From the NCBI GenBank assembly GCA_034927505.1, contig JAYFPY010000014.1:186001-250000 (forward strand): DNA of 64,000 bases. The letters are read 5' to 3'. The DNA comes from RUG100 sp034927505. GTDB lineage: Bacteria; Bacillota; Clostridia; Peptostreptococcales; Anaerovoracaceae. Below, one piece after another: positions 25,800-33,748 of this stretch. The notes under the pieces were generated by a model that saw nothing but the letters and a program-made list of their open reading frames with translations, searched no databases and was not told the DNA's origin. The translations under genes were made by a program, and so were the position numbers. How positions within the stretch are numbered: the stretch's first letter is position 1; every line of letters starts with the position of its first letter.

Positions 25800-26420
25800 T
25801 CAGTCCCTGGACATAATGATCAGCAGCTGTCCCTTGTCGACTTTGATATATGCATCGTTGTCGATGAATTCATTGCTGACGCCCAGGGGATAATCCGAGG
25901 TCAGGGTATGATCGTGAAGGGGATATTCGACACCTGTGACAGTAACCCCTTCGCACCGGGCCGAATGGGCCAGGAGGGAAAGTTTGTATCCGGGTCTCGA
26001 AGGCAGGTATATCTCATCATCGATGAGAGCCATGATCATATTCTGCTCATCTATCATAATGACCGAGATGTCTTTTTCTGCCGCCGCAACAATGTTCTGT
26101 ATGTTTGCAACAGTGTGATCGGCTCTGCCGCCTATGCCGCCTAAAATCATTATGCTGCGATAGCCCTTTTCCACTGCATGATCTATGCAGAGAGATGTAT
26201 CGGTAATATCCTTATGTGAAGGCACTTGTATGATCTCTGTATCATCGGGCAGAGGTGATCTGACTGAATCAAAGTCGCCGATCACCGCGTCGGGGGAGAT
26301 GTTCTCTGCCGCTGCACGGTCATATCCGCCGTCTGCACATACAATATATGAATCCGATATATCAATTAAGTCATTGATTTTTCCGTTAAGGAATGATGTA
26401 ATAATAATGCATTTATCCAT
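25800..26420 (-). CDS. thiN: Thiamine diphosphokinase
   Basis: 206 aa from the ATG at 26420. Converts thiamine to thiamine pyrophosphate with ATP. Motifs: VCADGGYDRAA, PDAVIGDFDSV, SHKDITDTSLCIDHA and GGIGGRADHTVANI. It complements thiT-mediated uptake a little upstream. The longer upstream frame is rejected because family similarity begins at MDKCIIITSF. No ribosome binding site is visible and a -10 box ends six bases before the ATG, so the mRNA may be leaderless. Confidence 0.9.
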   Translation of the reverse strand: MDKCIIITSFLNGKINDLIDISDSYIVCADGGYDRAAAENISPDAVIGDFDSVRSPLPDDTEIIQVPSHKDITDTSLCIDHAVEKGYRSIMILGGIGGRADHTVANIQNIVAAAEKDISVIMIDEQNMIMALIDDEIYLPSRPGYKLSLLAHSARCEGVTVTGVEYPLHDHTLTSDYPLGVSNEFIDNDAYIKVDKGQLLIIMSRD

Positions 26421-26426
26421 AGCACC

Positions 26427-26455
26427 AGTATACATCATTTTCAGAATAATGCAAA
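26427..26455 (-). promoter_or_regulatory. Promoter placing the start of RNA at the thiN ATG
   Basis: On the minus strand TTTGCA (26455-26450), 17-base spacer, TATACT (26432-26427), then six bases to the ATG at 26420. Predicted leaderless transcript. Confidence 0.5.
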
Positions 26456-26468
26456 GACTAACAATCCC

Positions 26469-26497
26469 TTGAAAAGGCACCCGCAGTAGAGTATAAT
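26469..26497 (+). promoter_or_regulatory. Promoter for the NifU-like gene
   Basis: TTGAAA (26469-26474), 17-base spacer, TATAAT (26492-26497). Confidence 0.75.
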
Positions 26498-26538
26498 CAA
26501 TGTAACGGACAGATTCTAAGGAGAATGAAATAATAATC

Positions 26539-26817
26539 ATGGAACAGAAAATCACAAAGATCCTGAAAGAAAAAGTAGACCCTGTTTTAGCAGAACATTA
26601 CGGCGGAGCCATGCTCACCGGATTTGAGGACGGCGTCGTTTATGTAAAGCTCACAGGCGCATGTGCAACATGCCCATCGGCCCAGTCTACTATCGAAGAT
26701 GTAGTAAAAGATATCGTTACGAAAGAATGCAAAGAAGTAAAGGATGTCAAACTAGATACATCTGTCAGCGAAGATATTCTGGATATGGCAAGAAAGATAT
26801 TGAATAAGGAAGCATAA
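26539..26817 (+). CDS. NifU C-terminal-domain Fe-S scaffold protein
   Basis: 92 aa, the whole protein being one NifU-like (Nfu) domain that holds or transfers an Fe-S cluster through the CATCPSAQ CxxC pair; the rest has the family's GGAMLTGFEDGVVYVKLTGAC strand pattern. AAGGAG lies 15 bases before the ATG, a long spacing, with ATG-AAA-TAA in between in another frame. Its position just before abfD, a [4Fe-4S] enzyme, suggests a role in loading that cluster, which is inference. Confidence 0.88.
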   Translation: MEQKITKILKEKVDPVLAEHYGGAMLTGFEDGVVYVKLTGACATCPSAQSTIEDVVKDIVTKECKEVKDVKLDTSVSEDILDMARKILNKEA

Positions 26818-26939
26818 AAACTGTGATCGCATCTGCGCGGATCGCAGGTTCGATATGCGGTAGTATAATATAGTCAATACTGGATATACCGTTCAATTAA
26901 GTGCTCGGCATGATCCAAGGAAAATAAAGGAGTGATTTT

Positions 26940-28415
26940 ATGACATTAATGACAGGAGCTCAGTATATCGAGAGCTTGAGAAAACTGAAGACAAGAGTTT
27001 ACATGTTCGGTGAGAAAATCGACAATTGGGTAGACCATCCAATCATCAAACCATCGATCAACTGCGTAGCAGTAACTTATGACCTGGCACAGGATCCTCA
27101 GTATGCAGACCTGATGACTACTAAGTCGAATCTTACAGGTGAGACGATCAACAGATTTGCAAACCTGCACCAGAGCACAGACGACTTGAGAAAAAAGGTC
27201 AAGATGCAGAGACTTTGTGGACAGAAGACAGCTTCATGTTTCCAGAGATGCGTAGGAATGGATGCGTTCAACGCAGTATTCTCCACAACTTTTGAAATCG
27301 ACAAGAAGCACGGAACAAAATATCACGAAAACTTTGTAAACTACCTGAAGATGGTACAGGAAAATGATATCATCGTTGACGGAGCAATGACTGACCCTAA
27401 GGGCGACAGAGGATTGACTCCTTCAAAACAGAAGGATCCTGATCTCTATCTGAGAATCAAGGAAAGAAGAGATGACGGTATCGTCGTAAGAGGCGCAAAA
27501 TGCCACCAGACAGGTTCCATCAACTCACATGAGCACATCATCATGCCTACTATCGCAATGGGCGAAGATGACAAAGACTATGCAGTATCATTTGCATGTC
27601 CTTCAGACGCAGACGGCCTGTTCATGGTATATGGCAGACAGTCATGCGACACAAGAAAACTGGAGAAGGGCGCAGACGTTGACCTGGGTAACAGCCAGTT
27701 CGGCGGACAGGAAGCTCTCGTAGTATTCGACGACGTATTCATCCCTAATGACAGGATCTTCCTTTGCGGAGAAACTGAATTCGCAGGAATGATGGTTGAA
27801 AGATTTGCAGGATACCACAGACAGTCATACGGCGGATGCAAAGTCGGCGTTGGCGATGTTATTATCGGTGCTGCTGCTCTGGCTGCAGAATACAATGGTG
27901 CAGCTAAGGCTTCACACGTTAAGGACAAGCTCATCGAAATGACTCACCTGAACGAAACACTGTACTGCTGCGGTATTGCATGCTCAGCTGAAGGTTATCC
28001 TACAGAAGCAGGAAACTATCAGATCGATCTGCTGCTTGCAAACGTATGTAAACAGAATGTAACCAGATTCCCTTACGAAATCGTAAGACTTGCAGAAGAC
28101 ATCGCAGGCGGACTTATGGTTACAATGCCTTCAGAAGCTGACTTCAATTCAGACATGAAGGTTGGAAGAAACGGAGAAACAATAGGCGAATGGTGCAACA
28201 AGTTCTTTGCTGCTTCACCGGCTTGCACAACAGAAGAGAGAATGAGAGTTCTCAGATTCCTCGAGAATATCTGTCTGGGTGCTTCAGCTGTTGGATACAG
28301 AACAGAATCGATGCACGGTGCCGGTTCACCACAGGCTCAGAGAATCATGATCAGCCGTCAGGGCAACATCAATGGAAAGAAAGAGCTTGCTAAGGCAATT
28401 GCTAAAATAAAATAG
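26940..28415 (+). CDS. abfD: 4-hydroxybutyryl-CoA dehydratase / vinylacetyl-CoA delta-isomerase
   Basis: 491 aa, almost co-linear with the Clostridium aminobutyricum enzyme as I remember it. A [4Fe-4S] and FAD radical enzyme that dehydrates 4-hydroxybutyryl-CoA to crotonyl-CoA. The four cluster ligands known for the family are present: C100 and C104 in SCFQRC, H293 in GYHRQ and C300 in GGCKVG. AAAGGAG precedes the ATG. Codon choice is strikingly different from most neighbours (ATC for Ile almost everywhere, few ATA), suggesting very high expression. A hairpin follows the stop. Confidence 0.96.
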   Translation: MTLMTGAQYIESLRKLKTRVYMFGEKIDNWVDHPIIKPSINCVAVTYDLAQDPQYADLMTTKSNLTGETINRFANLHQSTDDLRKKVKMQRLCGQKTASCFQRCVGMDAFNAVFSTTFEIDKKHGTKYHENFVNYLKMVQENDIIVDGAMTDPKGDRGLTPSKQKDPDLYLRIKERRDDGIVVRGAKCHQTGSINSHEHIIMPTIAMGEDDKDYAVSFACPSDADGLFMVYGRQSCDTRKLEKGADVDLGNSQFGGQEALVVFDDVFIPNDRIFLCGETEFAGMMVERFAGYHRQSYGGCKVGVGDVIIGAAALAAEYNGAAKASHVKDKLIEMTHLNETLYCCGIACSAEGYPTEAGNYQIDLLLANVCKQNVTRFPYEIVRLAEDIAGGLMVTMPSEADFNSDMKVGRNGETIGEWCNKFFAASPACTTEERMRVLRFLENICLGASAVGYRTESMHGAGSPQAQRIMISRQGNINGKKELAKAIAKIK

Positions 28416-28431
28416 CATGATTATTTTTAAT

Positions 28432-28468
28432 AAGCCGCCCGGCATAATGGCTTGGCGGCTTGTTATTT
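28432..28468 (+). terminator. Hairpin between abfD and the small Cys-rich gene
   Basis: AAGCCGCC (28432-28439) pairs with GGCGGCTT (28454-28461), followed by a T-rich stretch broken by G and A. It may be a leaky terminator that lowers expression of downstream genes relative to abfD, or an mRNA-stabilising structure. Confidence 0.6.
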
Positions 28469-28489
28469 AATGAACGGAGTATAGCATAG

Positions 28490-28765
28490 ATGAAATGCGG
28501 AGTTAGATTTTGCGGAGGATGCAATCCCAGGTATGACAGGGGAGCAGCCCTGAAAGAACTTGAGAAACAGGAGCCGGACGTAGATTTTCAGATCGCCGAA
28601 GAAGGTGTAGACTACGATTATCTGCTGGTTATCGGCGGATGTACCAACTGCTGCGCTTCACACTGCCAGTTTTCAACGAAGGAAGGCGTGGTAAAGATGT
28701 GGGACGAACAGCACATAGACAAAGTGATAAAGAACATCAATAAAGTAGCAAATAATATCAAGTAG
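28490..28765 (+). CDS. Small Cys-rich protein in the 4-hydroxybutyrate cluster, unknown
   Basis: 91 aa beginning MKCGVRFCGGCNPRYDRG. Cysteines occur as CxxxxCxxC at the N-terminus and as CTNCCASHC in the middle, enough for an Fe-S cluster or another metal site. I do not recognise a named family. It has a GGAG ribosome binding site and lies between abfD and the CoA-transferase gene, all on one strand. Guesses include a cluster-delivery or redox-protection protein for AbfD; this is inference from position only. Confidence 0.75.
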   Translation: MKCGVRFCGGCNPRYDRGAALKELEKQEPDVDFQIAEEGVDYDYLLVIGGCTNCCASHCQFSTKEGVVKMWDEQHIDKVIKNINKVANNIK

Positions 28766-28824
28766 ATAAATATATATATATCAACAAATAAATCAATTTT
28801 AATGAAAGGTCAGGTAATTTAAAA

Positions 28825-30144
28825 ATGGACTGGAAAAAAACTTATGAAGAGAGAAAATGTTCAGCTGACGATGCTGTAAGAAAAGGCATCAAATCAGGAG
28901 ACAGAGTTGTGTTCGCACACTGCGTTGGAGAACCGCCTGTTCTCGTAGATGCTATGGTCAAGAACAAGGACGCTTATAAAGACGTTACGGTTTCTCACAT
29001 GGTTACCCTGGGAAAAGGTGAATACTCACTGCCGGAAAATCATGATTCATTTACATTTGAAGGCTGGTTCCTCAGCCCGACTACCAGAAAATCCACTTCG
29101 CAGGGACACGGAGAATTCGTTCCTGTATTCTTTCATGAGATACCAAAGCTGATCAGACAGGATATCTTCCACGAAGACGTTCTGCTGGTTTCAGTTTCAA
29201 AACCGGATGAACATGGATTCTGCTGTACAGGCGTATCATCAGACTACACGATGCAGGCTGCAAAATCATGCAAAACTGTCATTGCAGAAGTCAACGATCA
29301 GATGCCTACAGTATTCGGAGATACTTTTATACACGTAAATGATATCGACTATTTCGTTGAAACATCACATCCGCTTTACGAGATAACACCTCCTACTATC
29401 GGACCGGTAGAAGAAGCAATAGGCAAGAACTGTGCATCACTGATCAAAGACGGAGACACACTGCAGCTGGGAATAGGAGCTATTCCTGATGCCGTTCTTT
29501 CACAGCTGGGAGACAAAAAGCATCTGGGTATCCACTCGGAAATGATTTCTGACGGAGTTGTAGACCTGTATGAAAAGGGAGCTATCGACTGTTCGATGAA
29601 TCCTGTTGACAACGGCAAGATGGTCATCACATTCCTGATGGGAACAAAGAGACTGTATGATTTCTGCGACAAGAACCCTATGGTTGAACTGAGACCGGTA
29701 GATTACGTAAACCATCCGGAAGTAGTCGCACAGTGTTCAAACATCATATGCATAAATTCATGCGTACAGGTAGACTTCATGGGACAGATCGTTTCAGAGT
29801 GCATAGGAACAAATCAGATTTCTGCAGTAGGCGGACAGGTCGACTTCGTAAGAGGCGCTGCAATGTCACATGACGGAAACGGAAAAGCAATCATAGCTAT
29901 GCCGTCAGTAACTGTTAAAAAAGATGGAACAAAGATCTCAAAGATCGTACCTTTCATAGATCACGGTGCAGCTGTAACAACTTCAAGATGTGACGCTGAC
30001 TATGTCATCACTGAATATGGAATTGCTGAAATGAAGGGAAAGACTCTTCACGACAGAGCAAGACAGCTTATCAACATTGCTCATCCTGATGTAAGGGAAG
30101 AGCTTAAAAAGCAGTTCGTAGAAAGATTCAACTGCGAATTTTAA
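28825..30144 (+). CDS. abfT: 4-hydroxybutyrate CoA-transferase
   Basis: 439 aa, acetyl-CoA hydrolase/transferase family. Transfers CoA from acetyl-CoA (or butyryl-CoA) to 4-hydroxybutyrate. The catalytic Glu lies in LGIHSEMISDG and the CoA-binding glycines in LQLGIGAIPDAV; GQVDFVRGA is the late conserved motif. It follows the Cys-rich gene by 59 AT-rich bases and precedes the dehydrogenase, an order that reads as a pathway unit. Like abfD, it uses codons typical of highly expressed genes. Confidence 0.93.
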   Translation: MDWKKTYEERKCSADDAVRKGIKSGDRVVFAHCVGEPPVLVDAMVKNKDAYKDVTVSHMVTLGKGEYSLPENHDSFTFEGWFLSPTTRKSTSQGHGEFVPVFFHEIPKLIRQDIFHEDVLLVSVSKPDEHGFCCTGVSSDYTMQAAKSCKTVIAEVNDQMPTVFGDTFIHVNDIDYFVETSHPLYEITPPTIGPVEEAIGKNCASLIKDGDTLQLGIGAIPDAVLSQLGDKKHLGIHSEMISDGVVDLYEKGAIDCSMNPVDNGKMVITFLMGTKRLYDFCDKNPMVELRPVDYVNHPEVVAQCSNIICINSCVQVDFMGQIVSECIGTNQISAVGGQVDFVRGAAMSHDGNGKAIIAMPSVTVKKDGTKISKIVPFIDHGAAVTTSRCDADYVITEYGIAEMKGKTLHDRARQLINIAHPDVREELKKQFVERFNCEF

Positions 30145-30190
30145 TTATCACTACGGACGCCGCACTGCGGCAACAATAGGAGGAAAAACA

Positions 30191-31315
30191 ATGCAAGCAT
30201 TAAGAGTAGTACCAACAATCCATTATTTTGACACATTCAAAGAGTTCAACGATGAATTCAAACTTGGAAAGGGCGATATCCTGGTAACTAACCAGTGGAT
30301 GTATGACCCGTATGTAAAACCGCTGGGAATCGATATCCCTGTTATCTATCAGGAAAAATACGGACAGGGCGAACCTACCGATGAAATGATGGATGCATTG
30401 AAGAAGGATATGGACAAATACACATTTGACAGAATCATCGCATTTGGCGGCGGCACTATCGTCGACATCTGTAAAGTACTGTCATGCGATATCCCGGGAA
30501 AGGTTGCAGACCTTTACACAGGAAAGGTAGCTCCGAAGAGAATAAAGGAACTGGTAGTAGTTCCTACAACTTGCGGAACAGGATCGGAAGTAACTAATGT
30601 AGCAGTAGCTTCTATTCCTTCAATGAACCTGAAGAAAGGTATTGCAGACGAGCAGACTTATGCTGATACAGCAGTTCTTATTCCTGAATCACTTCAGGGA
30701 CTGCCCGACAAAGTATTCGCAACAAGTTCGGTAGACGCTTTGATCCACGCTGTTGAATCATTCCTGTCGCCAAAGGCTTCACCTTTTACTGAGATCTTCT
30801 CACTGGATGCTATCAAGATCATCATGAACGGATATAAGGAAATCATCGCCAAGGGTGGCAACACTGCAGAAAACAGAAAGCCTTATCTGAAGGATTTCTG
30901 CCTGGCAGCAAACTATGCAGGTATTGCATTCGGAAACGCAGGATGCGGAGCAGTTCACGCACTGTCATATGCACATGGCGGAGCATTCCACATCGCACAC
31001 GGCGAAGCAAACTTCATATGCTTTACAGAAGTCTTCAAGATGTACATGAGAAAGCAGCCTAAGGGCAAGATCGAGATCGCCAACAAGATATTTGCAGATG
31101 TTCTTGGATGCGATGAAGCTAATGTATATGACGAACTGGACAAGTTCCTCGGAAAAATCATTGAGAAAAAACCTTTGAACGAATTCGGCATGAAGAAAGA
31201 ACAGGCAGCTGAATTTGCTAAGTCAACAATAGAGAATCAGCAGAGACTGCTGGGCAACAACTATGTTGAACTGACAGAAGCAGAAGTCAAAGAAATATTT
31301 GACAACCTGTACTAA
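30191..31315 (+). CDS. 4-hydroxybutyrate dehydrogenase (iron-containing alcohol dehydrogenase)
   Basis: 374 aa. Interconverts succinate semialdehyde and 4-hydroxybutyrate with NAD(H); length and sequence resemble the C. aminobutyricum enzyme. Type III alcohol dehydrogenase signs: FGGGTIVDICKV for the nucleotide, PTTCGTGSEVTN, DALIHAVESFLSPKASP, and the metal-binding HALSYAHGGAFHIAHGEAN. AGGAGG precedes the ATG. A GCCGC/GCGGC hairpin lies in the gap before it (30159-30171) and a terminator follows. No GABA aminotransferase or succinate semialdehyde dehydrogenase is in the window, so the carbon source (GABA or succinate) is open. Confidence 0.92.
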   Translation: MQALRVVPTIHYFDTFKEFNDEFKLGKGDILVTNQWMYDPYVKPLGIDIPVIYQEKYGQGEPTDEMMDALKKDMDKYTFDRIIAFGGGTIVDICKVLSCDIPGKVADLYTGKVAPKRIKELVVVPTTCGTGSEVTNVAVASIPSMNLKKGIADEQTYADTAVLIPESLQGLPDKVFATSSVDALIHAVESFLSPKASPFTEIFSLDAIKIIMNGYKEIIAKGGNTAENRKPYLKDFCLAANYAGIAFGNAGCGAVHALSYAHGGAFHIAHGEANFICFTEVFKMYMRKQPKGKIEIANKIFADVLGCDEANVYDELDKFLGKIIEKKPLNEFGMKKEQAAEFAKSTIENQQRLLGNNYVELTEAEVKEIFDNLY

Positions 31316-31335
31316 AAATATACCGCAAGGTTATT

Positions 31336-31370
31336 GGAAACGGCATAGCTTCGGCTTTGCCGTTTTCCTT
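31336..31370 (+). terminator. Rho-independent terminator of the 4-hydroxybutyrate cluster
   Basis: AAACGGCA-AGC with a TTCG loop pairs back to GCT-TGCCGTTT (31338-31349 with 31354-31365), then T-rich sequence. Confidence 0.85.
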
Positions 31371-31440
31371 GTATTTAAAGGTGTTTTAAGGTAAAATCAT
31401 ATACATGTAGGATACTTGCAGCGGAGAAGGAGAATAATAT

Positions 31441-32241
31441 ATGACAAACAGTGTAATAGTGATGGAAAGCAGCAGCAATCTGCGTGCTCTTGGGAGAGAT
31501 GCTCTGAAAGACAAATGGATGGAAGCTGTTCTGGTGGTAATGATTTTTTGCGTGCTGACGGAAATACCGGTGATAATACTGGATTCAGTATTTGGCGGGT
31601 CCATGTTCGATACAGTGACCAACGGATACAATCCAGCCTACGGAGGTTATACAGATGTAAGCGATGCAGGGGGATACTCAATGGTGTCATCGATATACCT
31701 GCTTGTAGTGTCAGGGCCGCTGACATACGGCATATCCCTGTTTTTCCTAAACCTGTTCAGAAATTCAGGCACAGAAATATCAACAATAATGGTTGGATTT
31801 GAAAAATTCGGAAAAACATTTCTTCTGGCTTTATATATGTCGGTATTTATCTTTCTCTGGGCATTGCTTTTCCTGATTCCCGGAGTGATCGCAGCTATAA
31901 AGTACAGTCAGTCATTTTTCATACTGGCAGATAACCCGGAGATGAGCATCCCGGAAATTGTAAATGAATCTAAAAGACTGATGGCAGGAAACAAAGGAAA
32001 GTATTTTTGCTATAATCTGTCATTTATAGGATGGATCATTCTGGCAGCAATACCGGCAGGAACGATCGGAGCTCTTGCCGCAGTATATATCAATAGCTAT
32101 TTTGTAACTCAGATATGCACATTTATCGGAGGCGTAGGATTATTTTGGGTATTTGCTTATCTCAGATCGACGGGAGTTGCGTTCTACCAGATACTGACAG
32201 GACGGCTGAGAGCGGATACATATGATCCCGGAGAGTATTGA
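31441..32241 (+). CDS. DUF975-family membrane protein
   Basis: 266 aa, with about five or six hydrophobic segments. The N-terminus LRALGRDALKDKWMEAVLVVMI is the DUF975 entry motif (a basic stretch with GR-AL-K-W ahead of the first helix); the middle has FLIPGVIAAIKYSQSFFILADNP, also typical. Function of the family is not known. GAAGGAG precedes the ATG. It ends one base before the MurE-like gene start. Two further DUF975 proteins, fused to CmpB, lie near 56-59 kb. Confidence 0.8.
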   Translation: MTNSVIVMESSSNLRALGRDALKDKWMEAVLVVMIFCVLTEIPVIILDSVFGGSMFDTVTNGYNPAYGGYTDVSDAGGYSMVSSIYLLVVSGPLTYGISLFFLNLFRNSGTEISTIMVGFEKFGKTFLLALYMSVFIFLWALLFLIPGVIAAIKYSQSFFILADNPEMSIPEIVNESKRLMAGNKGKYFCYNLSFIGWIILAAIPAGTIGALAAVYINSYFVTQICTFIGGVGLFWVFAYLRSTGVAFYQILTGRLRADTYDPGEY

Positions 32242-32242
32242 T

Positions 32243-33748
32243 ATGAGACCGGATACAGAAAAATATATTGAAACACTGGAGGCTGCCGGCCTGGTGGAAA
32301 AAGTACATGTTCCGGCAGAAATAAAGAAAAAAGAAGTGGAATATATATCATATGACTCACAAGATATAAAAGAAGGCACGCTTTTCGTTTGTAAAGGAGC
32401 TCATTTTTCATCGAAGTATCTGGCGGAAGCATTGAAAAAAGGAGCTTTCATATACATCAGTGAAACAGAATACGAAGAGAATGAAGTGGACGCGTCGTAT
32501 ATTATTGTAAACGATATAAGAAAGACTATGGCTCTTATAGCAGATCTGTATTACGACCGTATCTGGCAGAGAATAACTACTGTTGGGATCACCGGCACCA
32601 AGGGGAAGTCAACAACGGCTTACTTTATGCGGTCGATCCTGGACGATCACCTGAAAAGCAGAGGGAAACCTTTCAGTGCAATAATATCGGGCATAGACAA
32701 CTATGATGGAGTTATTACAGAAGAGTCTCATCTGACTACTCCCGAGGCTATGATGCTGCACAGACATTTTGACAACGCAGTCAAAAGCGGCATCGAATAT
32801 GTCTCGATGGAGGTATCGTCCCAGGCACTGAAATATGACAGGACAATGGGCATAACATTCGACATCGGCTGCTTTCTAAACTTGGGTGAAGATCATATTA
32901 GCCCTGTGGAGCATCCCAGTGTGGAAGACTACATGGCCAGCAAGATGATCCTGATGCATCAGTGTAAAACTGCAGTGATAAATATAGACAGCAGGTACGG
33001 CAGACAGGCTGCCGATGAAGCGGAAGATTTGGCAGAAAAAGTGGTGACTTTCGGAGAACAGCCTTCAGCAGATATTTATGGCTACGATGTGGAGCCGGGC
33101 AGGAGAGGCACTGCTTTCCGCGCAAGAGGAAAGGATTTTGACGAAGGATTCAAAATCGGACTGACAGGTCTGTTCAATGTGAGCAATGCTCTTGCAGCTA
33201 TTGCTATGAGTCATGAACTGGGCATTCCGATAGATAATATCAAAAGAGGACTGGAAAAGGCAAGAGTCAGCGGAAGAATGGAGATATTCACCGACCATGA
33301 TGAGACCATGACAGTCATAGTGGATTATGCTCACAACAAGATGAGTTTCGAAGCTTTGTTTGAAAGTGTGAAGAAGGAGTACCCGGGCAAAAAGATCATG
33401 ATAGTCTTCGGATGTCCGGGAAAGAAAGCCCAGAGACGAAGAAAAGAACTGGGACAGGCCGCGGGCAAATACTGCAGCAAAGTATTCATAACAGAAGAGG
33501 ATGCAGGAGAGGAACCTGTGCTCAGCATCAGCAATGAGATCGCTGTTCATGTGAAAGAGCAGGGCTGCCCCTATGAAATAATAGAGGACAGAGGCGAGGC
33601 GATACGAAAAGCCATCGAAGAAGCCGATGCGAATACTGTCCTGCTGTTGACCGGAAAAGGACGTGAAACCAGACAGAAGAGAGGTATAGAGTATATAGAC
33701 ACGCCTTCTGATGTTGAATATGTGGAGAGGTATCTTGGTGAAAAATAA
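32243..33748 (+). CDS. Divergent MurE-like UDP-MurNAc-peptide ligase
   Basis: 501 aa from ATG 32243 (GGAGAG seven bases upstream); an ATG at 32222 inside the previous gene is less likely. The three Mur-ligase domains are visible: N-terminal UDP-binding region, ATP loop GITGTKGKSTTAYFM, and C-terminal domain with VDYAHNKMSFEALF. Where MurE proteins carry the amino-acid-selecting DNPR or DNPA-type motif this protein has ITEEDAGEEP, and the preceding glycine-rich site reads FGCPGKKAQRRR. It may add an unusual amino acid or act outside the standard pathway. It overlaps the next gene by about 11 bases. Confidence 0.82.
   Translation: MRPDTEKYIETLEAAGLVEKVHVPAEIKKKEVEYISYDSQDIKEGTLFVCKGAHFSSKYLAEALKKGAFIYISETEYEENEVDASYIIVNDIRKTMALIADLYYDRIWQRITTVGITGTKGKSTTAYFMRSILDDHLKSRGKPFSAIISGIDNYDGVITEESHLTTPEAMMLHRHFDNAVKSGIEYVSMEVSSQALKYDRTMGITFDIGCFLNLGEDHISPVEHPSVEDYMASKMILMHQCKTAVINIDSRYGRQAADEAEDLAEKVVTFGEQPSADIYGYDVEPGRRGTAFRARGKDFDEGFKIGLTGLFNVSNALAAIAMSHELGIPIDNIKRGLEKARVSGRMEIFTDHDETMTVIVDYAHNKMSFEALFESVKKEYPGKKIMIVFGCPGKKAQRRRKELGQAAGKYCSKVFITEEDAGEEPVLSISNEIAVHVKEQGCPYEIIEDRGEAIRKAIEEADANTVLLLTGKGRETRQKRGIEYIDTPSDVEYVERYLGEK

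Noticed and set aside
26525..26533. Minimal upstream frame ATG-AAA-TAA before the NifU-like gene as a regulatory leader peptide
   Set aside because: Its ATG is only one base from AAGGAG, too close for normal initiation, and a two-codon frame can easily arise by chance.
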